DNA of 64,000 nucleotides from Prorocentrum cordatum (lineage: Eukaryota > Sar > Dinophyceae > Prorocentrales > Prorocentraceae), in assembly GCA_963575745.1 (NCBI GenBank), contig CAUYUJ010001715.1:17501-81500 (forward strand), given 5' to 3'. The translations under genes were made by a program, and so were the position numbers. Under the pieces are notes generated by a model. That model made no database searches. It was not told the origin of the DNA and saw only the letters and a program-made list of their open reading frames with translations. Within the stretch, counting starts at the first letter, position 1. Every line of letters starts with the position of its first letter. Below are positions 32,641-43,642 of this stretch, one piece after another.

Positions 32641-35276
32641 TTTTTGCGGACTTTGCGGTCGACTGTGCAGGCTTTCCAGCCTAGTCGGAAGCAAGGAGCG
32701 GGCGCATCGGGAGTAGGCGGAAGCCTCACCGATCCAAACGATCAGAGGCGAAAGCCAACTCTTATTAGGAGGATGAGAGGTCAAGCACACACACACGACA
32801 AACGAGGGCATGGCGTGAGTGAGCACAATCAAAATCACATCATATCCTGTCCGAAATACGCTTGTACAACCCGCGGCAAGATCATAATCGTATGCTCAAC
32901 GGCCGAGACCTCGGCATCAGTCACTGTTGAAGTTGGATCAATCGAGAGTGCCGCACTGTACACCTCCGTCCAAATGATCTCATGGCTGAGTGGCTGCCTT
33001 GAGAGTCTCGATACCCTTCCAACATCTATCCAGCACCCGACTCCCACGCCGTCGCAAGAGACACCACCATCGAATCCAGCTCTGATGGCACAAACGCGAA
33101 ACACCTGTTGTAACTGAGGGGCGTGAAGCCCTATCCTATCTCGAATCACTGGTGGCCCGACGCGGGCCGTATGAGTGAGTACATCTGCACGCGTGTTCCA
33201 TTCCCTATATGTGTGGTCAATAATTTCCCTCCCGTGACAGGCAGGCCTAATTCCATATCTTTGACACATGTTGTCGAGTTGGTTTATCATTCTGTTGATC
33301 CTATCCTGATACGTACGATTAAGCACCCTCCAGACACCCTGCAGCCAAGACACCACCAGAAGACTGTCCCCAGAAATATACACAGGGATCCCAAATGAGT
33401 CGAGGTCGTACTCAACCTCCTTCATATTTTGTAACGCAATACGTTTGGCCAGTTTGTCGTTGAACGCCGCAGTGCCCTCTTGGGCCCCATAGGTGTGTAG
33501 GTCGTTTTGTGTGATAGTAAGTACCTCCTGCGGGGCCCCACCTGTTGTACCGTACCCTTTTCTTTTCTGAAAATAACTCAGCATCGTCCGTGTACACATG
33601 TGCTCGCAGAACTGAACATACGCAGCATCTGTCGGCACAAAGGACTCCCACCATTTGAGTCCGTAGAATTCGCAGAAAGAAAATAGCCAGCATCTCTGGC
33701 CGACAGCTCGACCTGAACTAACATGTCTCCTTTTTAGCTGCGAAGCCTCTTGGAAGTGAAACATACCCCGCAAGCACTCAGACGCATCCGTCCTGAGTCT
33801 GTCCCACAATGGGCCATACGCAACCGTAGTCATGTGGTGATCTCTCCACGTACGTTGCGTCGAAGATATTTCCTCATGAGAAGCAGTACACATCATAGAA
33901 ATGAAATCAGCAGCATCCTTCGCGGAGTTCCACACCATACGGAGAAATCTCTGCACCAAACTCGCAAATCCATAAGATCGGAATTGCTCTCTGGCCTCGT
34001 GGTACCGTCGTCGGTTCCAGTCCGCCATAGTCTCCTCCTCTCTCCTCGGCCGTCGAAACATACGGCACAAACACCATCCCTCGAAGGCATTGAGCACGTG
34101 TAGCGAGGAAGCATCCGCAGTACATGTCTCTAGACAATACAACGCCATACTCTGCACCTTGTCTTGATAACGGCAAAACTTATCACGAACAGCTACCGCT
34201 CTGTTACGAAAGAAATTCGACTGTCCAATGAAACAAGCTCGAGCCTCCTTGATGCGATATTCAACATCAGGATGAGCAGGCACTAAGTATGTGGAGAAAA
34301 TCTCATGTCCGAATACTTTCATACTGCCAACACGTCGAAGTCTAAAGCCCTGATATCTCGAGCACGCAGGTATACACAAATCCTCGCTGGTAAGTATATG
34401 TCCGTCACCGTCCACTTTAGCATTCTCCCCACATGTCATGTACAACAGGCTGCTATCCTTCCATCTCATCCCCCAGTCATGTAGTGGTAGTGTTAGATCG
34501 TGCATCATCTGAGCCAACACAGTTGAGGAGGCAGAGACAAGGTAGCAGTTGTCCGCCCACACAAAGTGGTTCACTGTTGTCCGTCGCTCATACTCACCAC
34601 AGACGCCCTCCAGCACATACCCCACACCTCTACTGTCCCAATCCCGAAATATAGGTCCCCACATGGCACATATGATAAGATTAAATAGAAGAGGCCCCTC
34701 AGGGCCGCCCGTCCGTATGCAGACGTCCCAGTTGATGTCGTGAATGGCCATACCCTCGACAACTAACGACCCCGTAGTGCAAACCAGCGGTGATAGCAAA
34801 GCATACTGGAGATAGGCAGGAATATTGGCATGGCACATAGCTCGTTTGGCGTTTAGAAGGCTGCAGTGGTCGAACGCTTGTTTGATATCGGCGTTAGCGA
34901 TATGGACCGTCTGATCTTTTCCCCAGATGTCCCCGTGTTGAGCCAGAGCCTTGAGGGCCCCCACAATTTCCACCGTCTTACGTCCCTCCTGGAAGCCGTA
35001 GATGCCCAGGGGTCCCATGAGGCCAGCCCGAGACACAAATTGTTCGACCAAGATCACCACGCAAGCAGAATACCAACGGCTGAGACTGTTTTGCAGACAG
35101 AGGTACCGCGCATCTGTCAGCGATGTCAAGCTCGGCAGCTTGGGCATGAAGGCGATCAAAATTTGCCTCCAATCCTGCGGATACTGCCGTGCCAAGCGAA
35201 ATATCTCATCAAACATCCGAGCAACGCCACGCAAAGTCGCCCACGGCAATGCCTTGAGGATTTCACAAGGCAGCCT
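32641..35276 (-). mobile_element. LINE-A: 5'-truncated LINE, intact RT-RNase H ORF
   Basis: The minus-strand LINE has lost its endonuclease and starts inside the RT fingers, as usual for incomplete target-primed reverse transcription. Its 3' end runs through about 190 bp of non-coding sequence to an A-rich end beside the hairpin arm. Its 5' end abuts the distal hairpin flank (CGGGGGACTCGTAGAGC). No clear target-site duplication remains; a few bases of the hairpin right arm seem deleted. Confidence 0.85.
32835..35249 (-). CDS. LINE-A RT with circularly permuted RNase H
   Basis: An 804-codon open frame without stops. RT: LTSLTDARYLCLQNSLSRWY (template grip), IANADIKQAFDHC (motif A), IRTGGPEGPLLFNLI (motif B), HFVWADNCYLVS (motif C, Asn in place of the second Asp). 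After a long linker come RNase H motifs in unusual order: YISGDSLLVVSWLQG (D628) and EWNTRADVLTH (D689) first, then RAGFDGGVSCDGVGVGCW (D727) and TVTDAEVSAVEH (E780) at the very C-terminus. In ordinary RNase H the D727/E780 half precedes the D628/D689 half. Start codon unknown because the 5' part is missing. Confidence 0.85.
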   Translation of the reverse strand: MPWATLRGVARMFDEIFRLARQYPQDWRQILIAFMPKLPSLTSLTDARYLCLQNSLSRWYSACVVILVEQFVSRAGLMGPLGIYGFQEGRKTVEIVGALKALAQHGDIWGKDQTVHIANADIKQAFDHCSLLNAKRAMCHANIPAYLQYALLSPLVCTTGSLVVEGMAIHDINWDVCIRTGGPEGPLLFNLIICAMWGPIFRDWDSRGVGYVLEGVCGEYERRTTVNHFVWADNCYLVSASSTVLAQMMHDLTLPLHDWGMRWKDSSLLYMTCGENAKVDGDGHILTSEDLCIPACSRYQGFRLRRVGSMKVFGHEIFSTYLVPAHPDVEYRIKEARACFIGQSNFFRNRAVAVRDKFCRYQDKVQSMALYCLETCTADASSLHVLNAFEGWCLCRMFRRPRREEETMADWNRRRYHEAREQFRSYGFASLVQRFLRMVWNSAKDAADFISMMCTASHEEISSTQRTWRDHHMTTVAYGPLWDRLRTDASECLRGMFHFQEASQLKRRHVSSGRAVGQRCWLFSFCEFYGLKWWESFVPTDAAYVQFCEHMCTRTMLSYFQKRKGYGTTGGAPQEVLTITQNDLHTYGAQEGTAAFNDKLAKRIALQNMKEVEYDLDSFGIPVYISGDSLLVVSWLQGVWRVLNRTYQDRINRMINQLDNMCQRYGIRPACHGREIIDHTYREWNTRADVLTHTARVGPPVIRDRIGLHAPQLQQVFRVCAIRAGFDGGVSCDGVGVGCWIDVGRVSRLSRQPLSHEIIWTEVYSAALSIDPTSTVTDAEVSAVEHTIMILPRVVQAYFGQDMM

Positions 35277-35277
35277 G

Positions 35278-36477
35278 TCGGGGGACTCGTAGAGCTTCCG
35301 CCGGGAGACTCGTAGAGCTTCCTGACAATATATAATGTGGAAAAAATGTTGAGAACGAATGATTTTTCAGCCCAACCGATTTCAGACCTCTTGATGCAAC
35401 AGCCGAACGCCCCCGATGCTTCTGGATTGTCTTCTGTACGAGCTCTGTTAGCCCGAGTAACGCGCGTAAATCGACAGCACCTCTCAAGATAAATCGAACA
35501 ATACGAATAGTTTGGCAAACCTAGCTCGAGTATCAGACCAATTCCAGACCTCTGAATGCGACAGGCGGACGCGTCTGATGTCTCCGAATCGATTCCTGTG
35601 ATTACCAGCCCTGCAGCCCCTCTACAGCCCGAGTTGAGTACAGAAAACCGGCAGCACCTCTCAGGATGACTCGAACAATACGAATAGTTTTGCGGATCTA
35701 ATTCGGGCAGCAGATCGAGCTCCGAGCTCTGGACTCGACAGACGGACGCGCCTGATGTCTTCAAATCATTTCCTATGACTGCCAGCACTGTAGCTCCCCT
35801 GCAGCCCGAGTTGAGTACAGAGACCCGACAGCACCTCTCAAGCCGACTCGAACAATACGAATAGTTTCGCGATTCTAGATCGGGCAGCAGACTGAGTTGA
35901 GAGCTCTGTATTCAACAGACGAACGCGACTGATCATTCTGAATCAGGTTCTGTAAGTATCAGCTCTGTAGCTGTTATATAGCTCGAGTTCAGTACAGAAA
36001 ACCGAGAGCGTCTGTCAAGATGACTCGAATAATACGAATAGGTTTGCGGACCTAGCTCGGCTAGCAGACCGAGTTCAGACCTCTGGATTCAACAGACGAA
36101 CGCGCCTGATGATTCTGAATGGAATAGGTGTGCTTACCCGCTCTGAAGCTGCCCTACAGCTCGAGTTAAGTACAAAATACCGACAACGCATATGAAGATG
36201 ACTCGAAACGGCCGATCCCGCCAGTGTGCTTTTTGGCAGTAAAAGGTACCCGATCGAGCTGAGATCGAGATGGCGAGCGGGAATAAGATGGAATATCACG
36301 GGAAAAAAAAACTAGAGCTCTAACGAATGGTTGAATTTCGAGATCAAAATTTTCAACCGCCCAAAAGTCATCAAAAGGTCTGTCGAGATTTTTCTTGCCA
36401 ACTAGCTCTCCAGCGCGCCGGAATTACTCTTAAGCTTCCAGCAATAACTTGCTAAGGGAAGCTCTACGAGTTACTTG
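35278..36477 (+). repeat. Family A element, full length
   Basis: Begins with a doubled CTCGTAGAGCTTCC terminus and ends GGAAGCTCTACGAG followed by TTACTTG. Inside are diverged tandem units; the conserved (C)RACAG site recurs at 35397, 35559, 35736, 35913 and 36090, a period of 177 bp for the last four. Each unit holds small hairpins such as CTCGG/CCGAG and AGGCG/CGCCT. Confidence 0.85.
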
Positions 36478-37245
36478 AGCACCGCTTCAACCAAGAAGTT
36501 GACCGCTCCATAGAGAACATCCCTCCACCTGGCGCCGCATCCGAGGTCCGCGGCCCGGGGCTCGTCGGGCGCAGGGAGCGCCGCCGTGGCCGGTGGTCCG
36601 GAAGGCGCCGCAACCACTGGAATCCCGTCGCTGCCCCCTCCTCGCAGCTGACTGCGCCGGACGCACCTGGGTCCACTGGCTGCCCGCGCGGTGGAACCTC
36701 ATCATCCTTCTCGCCCGGTCCCGCCTGCTCGTGGCCTCCCTCTTCGGAGCCCGTCACGATGGCGGAAGCGTGAACCGTCGCATACCAGTTAACGCCGAAC
36801 GACACGTCGGGCCATGTAGCCAACGCACCCATGGCCAAGGCCAGGGCGCACTCAAGCCCGTGAACAGGCCTCATGATCCTGCCCACAGCCTGGGTGTCGA
36901 AGCGCGACGACTGCAAGTCCGAAGGGTCGAAACAAGGGGCACGTGTGCCATAGCCCTTGCACAAAAAGGAAGGGAGAGAAGAAGCAGGGGGAGGTGGAGG
37001 AGAAGGAGGAGACGAAGGAGGAGGAGGAGGAGGTGGAGAAGGAGGGGGGAAGAGGAGGCAAGGCATCGCCCTCTGGACCCAGCAACGGGGCCCAAGTCCC
37101 AGGTGGGACGGCGGGAAGGCCGGCGCGCGTCGCGACGCGGAGTAAAGTGGTCGGAGCGGAGGGGGCACAGAGCGGAGGTCCCACTGGGGCGCTGGGGGCG
37201 CGGAGAGGAGGGGGGGCGGTGTGCGCAGGAACGCGGAATAAATGG
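36478..37245. other. GC-rich segment between family A and B copies
   Basis: A unique GC-rich segment, unlike the repeats around it. A minus-strand frame contains GLECALALAMGALATWPDVS and FGVNWYATVHASAIVTGSEE, which could be a membrane helix with a short luminal part, and a purine-rich tract (36985-37050) encoding low complexity. No family recognised. It may be a captured host fragment. Confidence 0.3.
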
Positions 37246-37580
37246 GAACCGGCGGTAAACCGTCAACCAAGTTACCGCTGGAACCCTCGTAGAGCTCTTT
37301 TCTCACACCGCGCTCCTCGGAACACATGAAGGAAGCTTCTGGGGCGAGGCCCGCAAAACTTTAAAAATTACGTTTTTTGATTTTTATCCGACGACGGTTG
37401 CTCCAAGCGTTTTGCTAGTAATACTGTACCTACGGGCCTGAAAATTTCACAGGCGCACGCATCATAACCCATTACAGGTGCGAAAAATCTGCTTTCTCAA
37501 AATAAATTGCCAAATATCTCTCAAATCTTGACACAACCAACCCAAAGTCACCACTTTGTCTCTAAAGGCCGGGTCGACCA
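37245..37580 (+). repeat. Hairpin plus family B element, 3'-truncated
   Basis: Hairpin arms GCGGTAA/TTACCGC (37252-37279), then CTCGTAGAGCTC and the family B body (marker: GGTGCGAAAAATCTGCTTTCTC). It stops short of the right terminus, where the next hairpin begins at 37581. Confidence 0.8.
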
Positions 37581-38505
37581 ACTGGGCGCCGGCGGTAAAC
37601 CGTCAACATTTCTTACCGCCGGGGGACTCGTAGAGCTTCCTGACCATATATAATGTCGAAAAAATTGAAGAGAACAAATAGTTTTTCAGCCCGAGCGATT
37701 GACATCAGCCGAGTTCAGACCTCTGAATGCGACAGGCAGACGCGCCAGATGTCTACGAATCGATTCCTGTGATTACCAGCCCTGTAGCCTCTCTACACTA
37801 CAGCCCGAGTTGAGTGCAGAAAACCGACAGCATCTCTCAAGATGACTCGAACGATACGAATAGTTTCGCAGACCTAGCTCAGGAGGCCGTTTTCCGAGCT
37901 GTGGATTCGACAGGCGAACGCGTCTGATGCCTCCAAATCGATTCCTGTGATTACCAGCCCTGTAGCCCCCCCTGCAGCCCGAGTTGAGTGAAGAAAACCG
38001 ACAGCATCTCTCAAGGTGACTCGAACAATACGAATAGTTTCGCGGACCTAGCTCAGGCAGGAGACCGAATACCGAGCTCTCAATTCGACAGGCAGGCGCG
38101 CCTGGTGTCTCCAAACCGATTCCTGTGATTACCAGCTCTATAGCACACCTACAGCCCGAGTTGAGTACATAAAACCGACAGCACCTCTGAAGATGACTCG
38201 AACAATACGAATAGCTTCGCGAACCTAGCTCGGGCAGCAGACCGACTTCAGAGCTCTGGATTCAAGAGAGAAACGCGCCTGATGTTTGCGAATCGATTTC
38301 TGTAAGTGTCAGCTCTGTAGCTGTCCTATAGCTCGAGTTATGTTCAGAAAACCGTCACCACGTGTCAAGATGACCCGAAACGGCCGATCCCGCCGCAGCT
38401 TTTTGCCAGTAAAAAGTACCCGATCGAGCTAAGATCAAGACGGCGAGCGGGAATAAGATCGAATATCACGGGGAAAAAATACTAGAGCTCTAACGAATGG
38501 TTGAA
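37581..38505 (+). repeat. Hairpin plus family A element, right end missing
   Basis: Hairpin arms GGCGGTAA (37591) and TTACCGCC (37613), terminus CTCGTAGAGCTTCC, then units with conserved sites at 37730, 37908, 38086 and 38263 (spacing 178, 178, 177). It breaks off in the right-end region at about 38505. Confidence 0.85.
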
Positions 38506-39286
38506 TCGCCACGCCCCGACGCCCGCGCCGCAGCGCCGCGCGGCCGCCAGCGCACCCCCAGCCACACGGGGCCGGCCGGGGGGGCGCGCACGGCAGGCGC
38601 GGCGCCTGAGCGGCGCTGGACGCGCTCTCGGGCTTCTGGCACTGGCCGGAGGCTCGGGAGCGCGAACCTCCTCACTCCGGTCCAGTCCTCGGACCGGAGT
38701 TCTCTCTTTCTTGCCTCGCCGCCTCCTTGGAGCTCTATAGCACAGCCGTGCCGGGGTGCTATGGAGACCTTGGAGCACGACATCGGGAGCCGTGCCGGGC
38801 CCTTTGTCGTGTCGGGCAGACCCAATAGCACAGCCGTACTGAGAGGCGCACAATGGACGTCGTGAGTCCTGGGTGTTGGGCGATGCCGGAGGGTTTTGCG
38901 TTGGCTCGCTCCTCTGGCTCGATTCGGGCCACGCAAGTGCGCTTACTGCTTCAGCGATGACGTCGGTTGCTCGTCATTTCGATGGGTCCGCTTTGTGGGA
39001 ATCCACTTGGTGATACTCGTGCTGGTTTCCTAGTTATTTTTGCATTTTAATAACGGCATCCTTTGATTTCACAGCGATCGTGTGTTCTATTGCTTGGCTA
39101 GTATTCGTGCTCGTTTTCGAATTGCTTCTGGATTGTGGTACTGAACTGACATTCTTCGATTTCATATTCGTGCTTGTTTTCCAATTGCTTCTGGATTGTG
39201 GTACTGACATTCTTCGGTTTCACAGCCATCGTGTGTTCTGCTGCTTGGCTATCCGGGTTTTGGACAACAACAGGTAACTCGTAGAG
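38506..39286. other. Unique segment between inverted family A copies
   Basis: The first half is GC-rich without a recognisable gene. The second half (about 39070-39250) is AT-rich and internally duplicated: a block containing GAATTGCTTCTGGATTGTGG-like sequence and another containing ATCGTGTGTTCT each occur twice. It is flanked by family A copies in opposite orientation. Confidence 0.5.
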
Positions 39287-40357
39287 CTTCCCTTAGCAAG
39301 TTGTTGCTGGAAGCTTAAGAGTAATTCCGGGGCGCTGGAGAGCTAGTTGGCAAGAAAAATCTCGACTGACCTTTTGGTGACTTTTGGTCGGTTGAAAATT
39401 ATGTTCTCAAAATTTGAACATTCGTTAGAGCTCTAGTATGTTTTCCCGTGATATTCGATCTTCGTCTCGATCTCAGCTCGATCGGGTACTTTTTACTGCC
39501 AAAAAGCACTGCGGCGGGATCGGCCGTTTCGGGTCATTTTGTCACGCGGTGACGGTTTTCTCAAGATAACTCGAGCTTTAGGACAGCTACAGAGCTGGTA
39601 AGCACAGCAAATCGATTCAGAATGATCAGGCGCGTTCGCCTGTTGAATCCAGAGGTCTGAACTCGGTCTGCTAGCAGAGGTAGGTCCGCAAACCTATTCG
39701 TATTATTCGAGTCATCTTGACAGACGCTCTCGGTTTTCTTTACTTAACTCGAGCTACAGGACAGCTACAGAGCTGATACGTACGGAATCTGATTCAGAAT
39801 TATCAGTGGCAGTTGTCTCTTGAATCCAGAGCTCTGAACTCGGTCTGCTGCCCGATCTAGAATCGCAGAACTATTCGTATTGTTCGAGTCATCTTGAGAG
39901 GTGCTGTCGGTTCTCTGCACTTAACTCGGGCTGTAGGGGGGCTGCATGGCTGGTAATGACAGGAATCGATTCAGAGACATCAGGCGCGTCCGCCTGTCGA
40001 ATCCAGAGCTCCGAACTCTGTCTGCTGCCCGAACTAGGTCCGCGAAACTATTCGTACTGTTCGAGTCATCCTGAGGTGCTGTCGGTTTCCTACACTTAAC
40101 TTGGGCTGTAGGGGGGCTGCAGGGCTGGTAAGCACAGGAATCGGTTCAGAGATATCAGACGCACCCGCCTGTCGCATGCAGAGGTCTGAACTCGGTCTGA
40201 TACTCGAGCTAGGTTTGCCAAACTATTCGTATTGTTCGAGTCATCTTGAGAGGTGCTGTCGATTTACGCACGTAACTCGGGCTGTAGGAGAGCTACAGAG
40301 CTCGTACAGAAGACAATCGAGAGGCATCGGGGGCGTTCGGCTGTTGCATCCGAGAGG
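39277..40357 (-). repeat. Family A element, inverted, left end missing
   Basis: Starts at the right terminus (AACTCGTAGAGCTTCC in this orientation) and runs through about five tandem units. With 37581-38505 it forms a large inverted repeat around the unique centre. Confidence 0.85.
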
Positions 40358-40480
40358 TGACTCGTAGAGCTTCCCTAAGCTAGCAGCTGGAAGCTCAAGA
40401 GTAATTCGGACGCGCTGGAGAGCTAGTTGGCTCGAAAAATCTCGACGGAACTTTTGCTGACTTTTGCTCGGTTGAAAATA
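40358..40480 (-). repeat. Family A right-end fragment, inverted
   Basis: GACTCGTAGAGCTTCC and about 110 bp of the family A right-end region (AGAGCTAGTTGG, GAAAAATCTCGACGG), then truncated at the family B terminus. Confidence 0.75.
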
Positions 40481-40702
40481 CCTCGTAGAGCTCTTCGTTA
40501 TCAATGAGCTAGAGGAATTCCGGCGCGGGGTGGAGCTAGTTGGTCGACCCGACCAGAAAGGACAAAGTGTGACTTTCGGTCGGTTTTGCTCAGATTTGAA
40601 AGATACTCGAGCATTTATTCTCAGGAAGCAGATTTTTACACCGAGCATTGGCATATAAACTTTGTTCCCTGAGCAGCTCAGCTCTCGAGAGCCAGTTTCA
40701 GT
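40481..40702 (-). repeat. Family B element, inverted, truncated
   Basis: Starts TACCTCGTAGAGCTCTTCG with the family B right-end block (GGAATTCCGGCGCGGGGTGG) and ends at the next hairpin. Confidence 0.8.
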
Positions 40703-41690
40703 ACTGGGCGCCGGCGGTAAACCGTCAACCTTGGGAGACTCGTAGAGCTTCCTAGCTCGACTTAAGTTGAGAAAACCGACAGCACCTACCAACATTCCGA
40801 CTCATAGTGAATATTTTTTGACCTCTGAATGCGACAGGCGGACGCGTCTGATGTCTGCGAATCATCTCCATTACCAGCCCTGCAGCCCCCCTACAGCCCG
40901 AGTTAAGTGCAGGAAACCCACAGCACCTCTCAGGATGACTCGAACAATACAGTAGTTTTGCAGACCTAATTCGGGCAGCAGACCGAGTTCAAAGCTCTGG
41001 ATTCGACAGGCGGACGCGCCTGATGTCTTCAAATCGATTCCTGTGACCACCAGCACTGTAGCCCCCCCTCAGCGCGAGTTGAGAGCAGAAAACCGAGAGC
41101 ACTTCTCAAGATGACTCGACCAATACGAATAGTTTCGCGATTCTAGATCGGGCAGCAGACCGAGTTCAGAGCTCTGGATTCGATAGGCAAACGCAACTGA
41201 TGATTCTGAATCGGTTTCTGTAAACATCAGGTCTTTAGCTGTCCTGCAGCTCGAGTTACGTACAGAAAACCGAGAGTTTCTGTCAAGATGACTCGAATAA
41301 TACGAATAGGTTTGCGGACCTAGCTCGGCTAACAGACCGAGTTCAGACCTCTGGATTCAACAGGCGAACGCGCCTAATCATTCTACATCGATTAGCTGTG
41401 CTGACCAGCTCTGTAGCTGTCCTAAAGCTCGAGTTATGTTCAGAAAACCGTCAGCCCGTATCAAGATAACTCGAAACGGCCGATCCCGCCACAGTGCTTT
41501 TCGATAGTATTATTAACCCGATCGAGCTGAAATCAAGATAGCGAGTGGGAATAAGATCGAATATAACGGAAAGAAATACTAGAGCTCTAACGAATGGTCA
41601 AATTTTGAAAACATAATTTTCAACTGAGCAAAAGTCAGCAAAAGTTCCGTCGAGATTTTTCTTGCCAACTAGCTCGCCAGTGCGTCCGCA
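40703..41690 (+). repeat. Hairpin left arm plus family A element
   Basis: The left arm and loop are present, but the right arm is deleted (GTCAACCTTGGGAGACTCGTAG). Family A units follow, then the right-end region up to AGCTCGCCAG. Confidence 0.8.
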
Positions 41691-42089
41691 CTGGGAACCC
41701 GCGGTAAACCGTCAACCAGGTTACCGCCAGGACCCTCGTAGAGCTCTTTTCTCACACCGCCCTCCTCGTAACACATCAAGAGAGCTTCTGGAGCGAGGAA
41801 CGAAAATATCGAAAAATCACGTTTTTCTGCTTTTACCCAACGTTGGTTCCCCCAAGTGTTTTGATAGTAATACTGTACCTACGGACCTGCAAATTTTACT
41901 GGCGAGTGCAACATAACTGACTACAGGTGCGAAAAATCTGCGTTCTCAAAATGAATTGTCAAATATCTTTCAAATATTCGCAAAACCACCCAAAAGTTGT
42001 CACATTGTCCGCCTCGGCCGGTGGGCCGACTAGCTCCACCCCGCGCGGGAATTCCTCCAGCTCATCGACGACGAACAGCTCCACGAGGT
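41691..42089 (+). repeat. Hairpin plus family B element, complete
   Basis: ACTGGGAACC, arms GCGGTAA/TTACCGC, terminus CTCGTAGAGCTC, family B body, and right terminus near CAGCTCCACGAGGTA (one base different from the consensus). Confidence 0.8.
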
Positions 42090-42375
42090 ACTGGAAACCG
42101 GTGGTAAAGCGTCAATCAGATTACCGCCGGGCACCTCGTAGAGCTCTTTTCTTGCACAGCGCTCCTCGGAAAACATGAAGGAAGCCTCTTTAGCGAGAGC
42201 CGAAAAATTCGAAAAATTTCGATTTTTCGTTTTCTATCCAAAAGCGGTTCCTGCAAGTCTTTCAATAGTAATGTTGCAGCTACGTACCTGAAAATTTAAC
42301 TAGCAGACGCGGCATAACCCACTTAAGAAAAATATGGTTTCTAAAATGAATTCTCAAATATCTTTCAAATCTTAC
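42090..42375 (+). repeat. Hairpin plus family B element, truncated
   Basis: A diverged hairpin (left arm GGTGGTAA, right arm TTACCGCC, one mismatch as a G-T pair) and the family B left part. It ends abruptly at a family A unit. Confidence 0.75.
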
Positions 42376-42918
42376 CGACAGGCGAACGCGCCTGATGTCT
42401 TGAAATCGATTCCTCTGACCACCAGCACTGTAGCACCTCTCAGCGCGAGTTGAGTGAAGAAAACCAGAGCACTTCTCAAGATGACTCGACGAATACGAAT
42501 AGTTTCGCGATTCTAGATCGGGCAGCAGACCGAGTTCAGAGCTCTGGATTCGATAGGCAAACGCAACTGATGATTCTGAATCGGTTTCTGTGAATATTAG
42601 CTCTGTGGCTGTCCTACAACTCGAGTTAAGTAGAGAAAATCGATATTTGCTGTCAAGATGACTCGAATAATACGAATAGGTTTGCGGACCTAGCTCGGCT
42701 AGCAGACCGAGTTCAGACCTCTGGATTCAACAGGCGAACGCGCCTAATCATTCTACATCGATTGGCTGTGCTTACCAGCTCTGTAGCTGTCCTAAAGCTC
42801 GAGTTATGAGAAACCTTCAGCGCGTATCAAGATGATTTAAAACAGCTGATCCCGCCACAGTGCTTTTCGATAGTAATGAAAAAAGTTACACAGAAAACAT
42901 AGTTGTTCAGCCCAAGAA
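42376..42918 (+). repeat. Family A internal units
   Basis: About two and a half tandem units without termini. It runs into the next hairpin at 42919. Confidence 0.7.
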
Positions 42919-42950
42919 ACTGGGCGCCAGCGGTAAACCGTCAACCTTTG
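42919..42950 (+). repeat. Hairpin-repeat left arm beside LINE-B
   Basis: ACTGGGCGCCAGCGGTAAAC and loop GTCAACCTTTG, then the LINE-B 3' end. Confidence 0.85.
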
Positions 42951-43025
42951 TTTTTGCGGTTTGCGGTCCGCCACTAGAATCCGAATCCGAATCGGCGGAG
43001 CAGTGCAACTGAGCCCCCCACCATC

Positions 43026-43560
43026 TTAGGTAGGTCGCAGCAGAGCGCACGCCACCTTAGCAGCAGCTCTCGTCAGGGCAGCGCAGGCAGTTAGTTCACA
43101 GCAGGTTACTGTGCTACCAGGAGGCAAGCTCATCGCCTCCTCGGCCACATCGTGCCAATGGAAGCTGTGCGAGCTGGTGCAGGAGGAAGAGGAGGAGGAG
43201 GAGGAGGAGGAGATGGGAAAATCAACCTGCACGCTGGAACCCCTACCTACAACGCCAATCTGAAGCCACCACCCACCTCCACATCCTTCATTACTGACAC
43301 CCCCATCGAATGCACCACGGAGAGCAGTCTTACGAGTACTGAGGAACTTATCATATGCAAACCAGCGAGTAATAGTTTGGCCACCTCTGGCCTCCCACGA
43401 TCCTCCACGGATGCGTCTGATACAATGTCTCTGTTGTCGTAAATATATGAAGTCAGAACACTGATACATGAATTGATAGCAACACGAACAGCACGGCCTG
43501 TAGCTCTCATGGGTCCAGCCAGCGGGGAGCCAAAGGGAGAGCAAGCGGGGAGCAGGGAAG
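43026..43560 (-). pseudogene. LINE-B RNase H C-terminal half
   Basis: Reads RGAFDGGVSNEGCGGGWWLQ and, after a Ser run, STVTCCELTACAALTRAAAK with a stop soon after. These match the FDGG and TVT--E halves at the C-termini of LINE-A and LINE-C. The partner half (GDSLL, RAD) and all of RT are missing, so this is a deletion remnant. Confidence 0.65.
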
Positions 43561-43642
43561 CCCAAGGAGCCAAAGCGAGCCCAGGGGCAGAAACAGCGGG
43601 GGAGAGGAAGGGACAAACACAACAGGATCATGCGTAGTCAAT

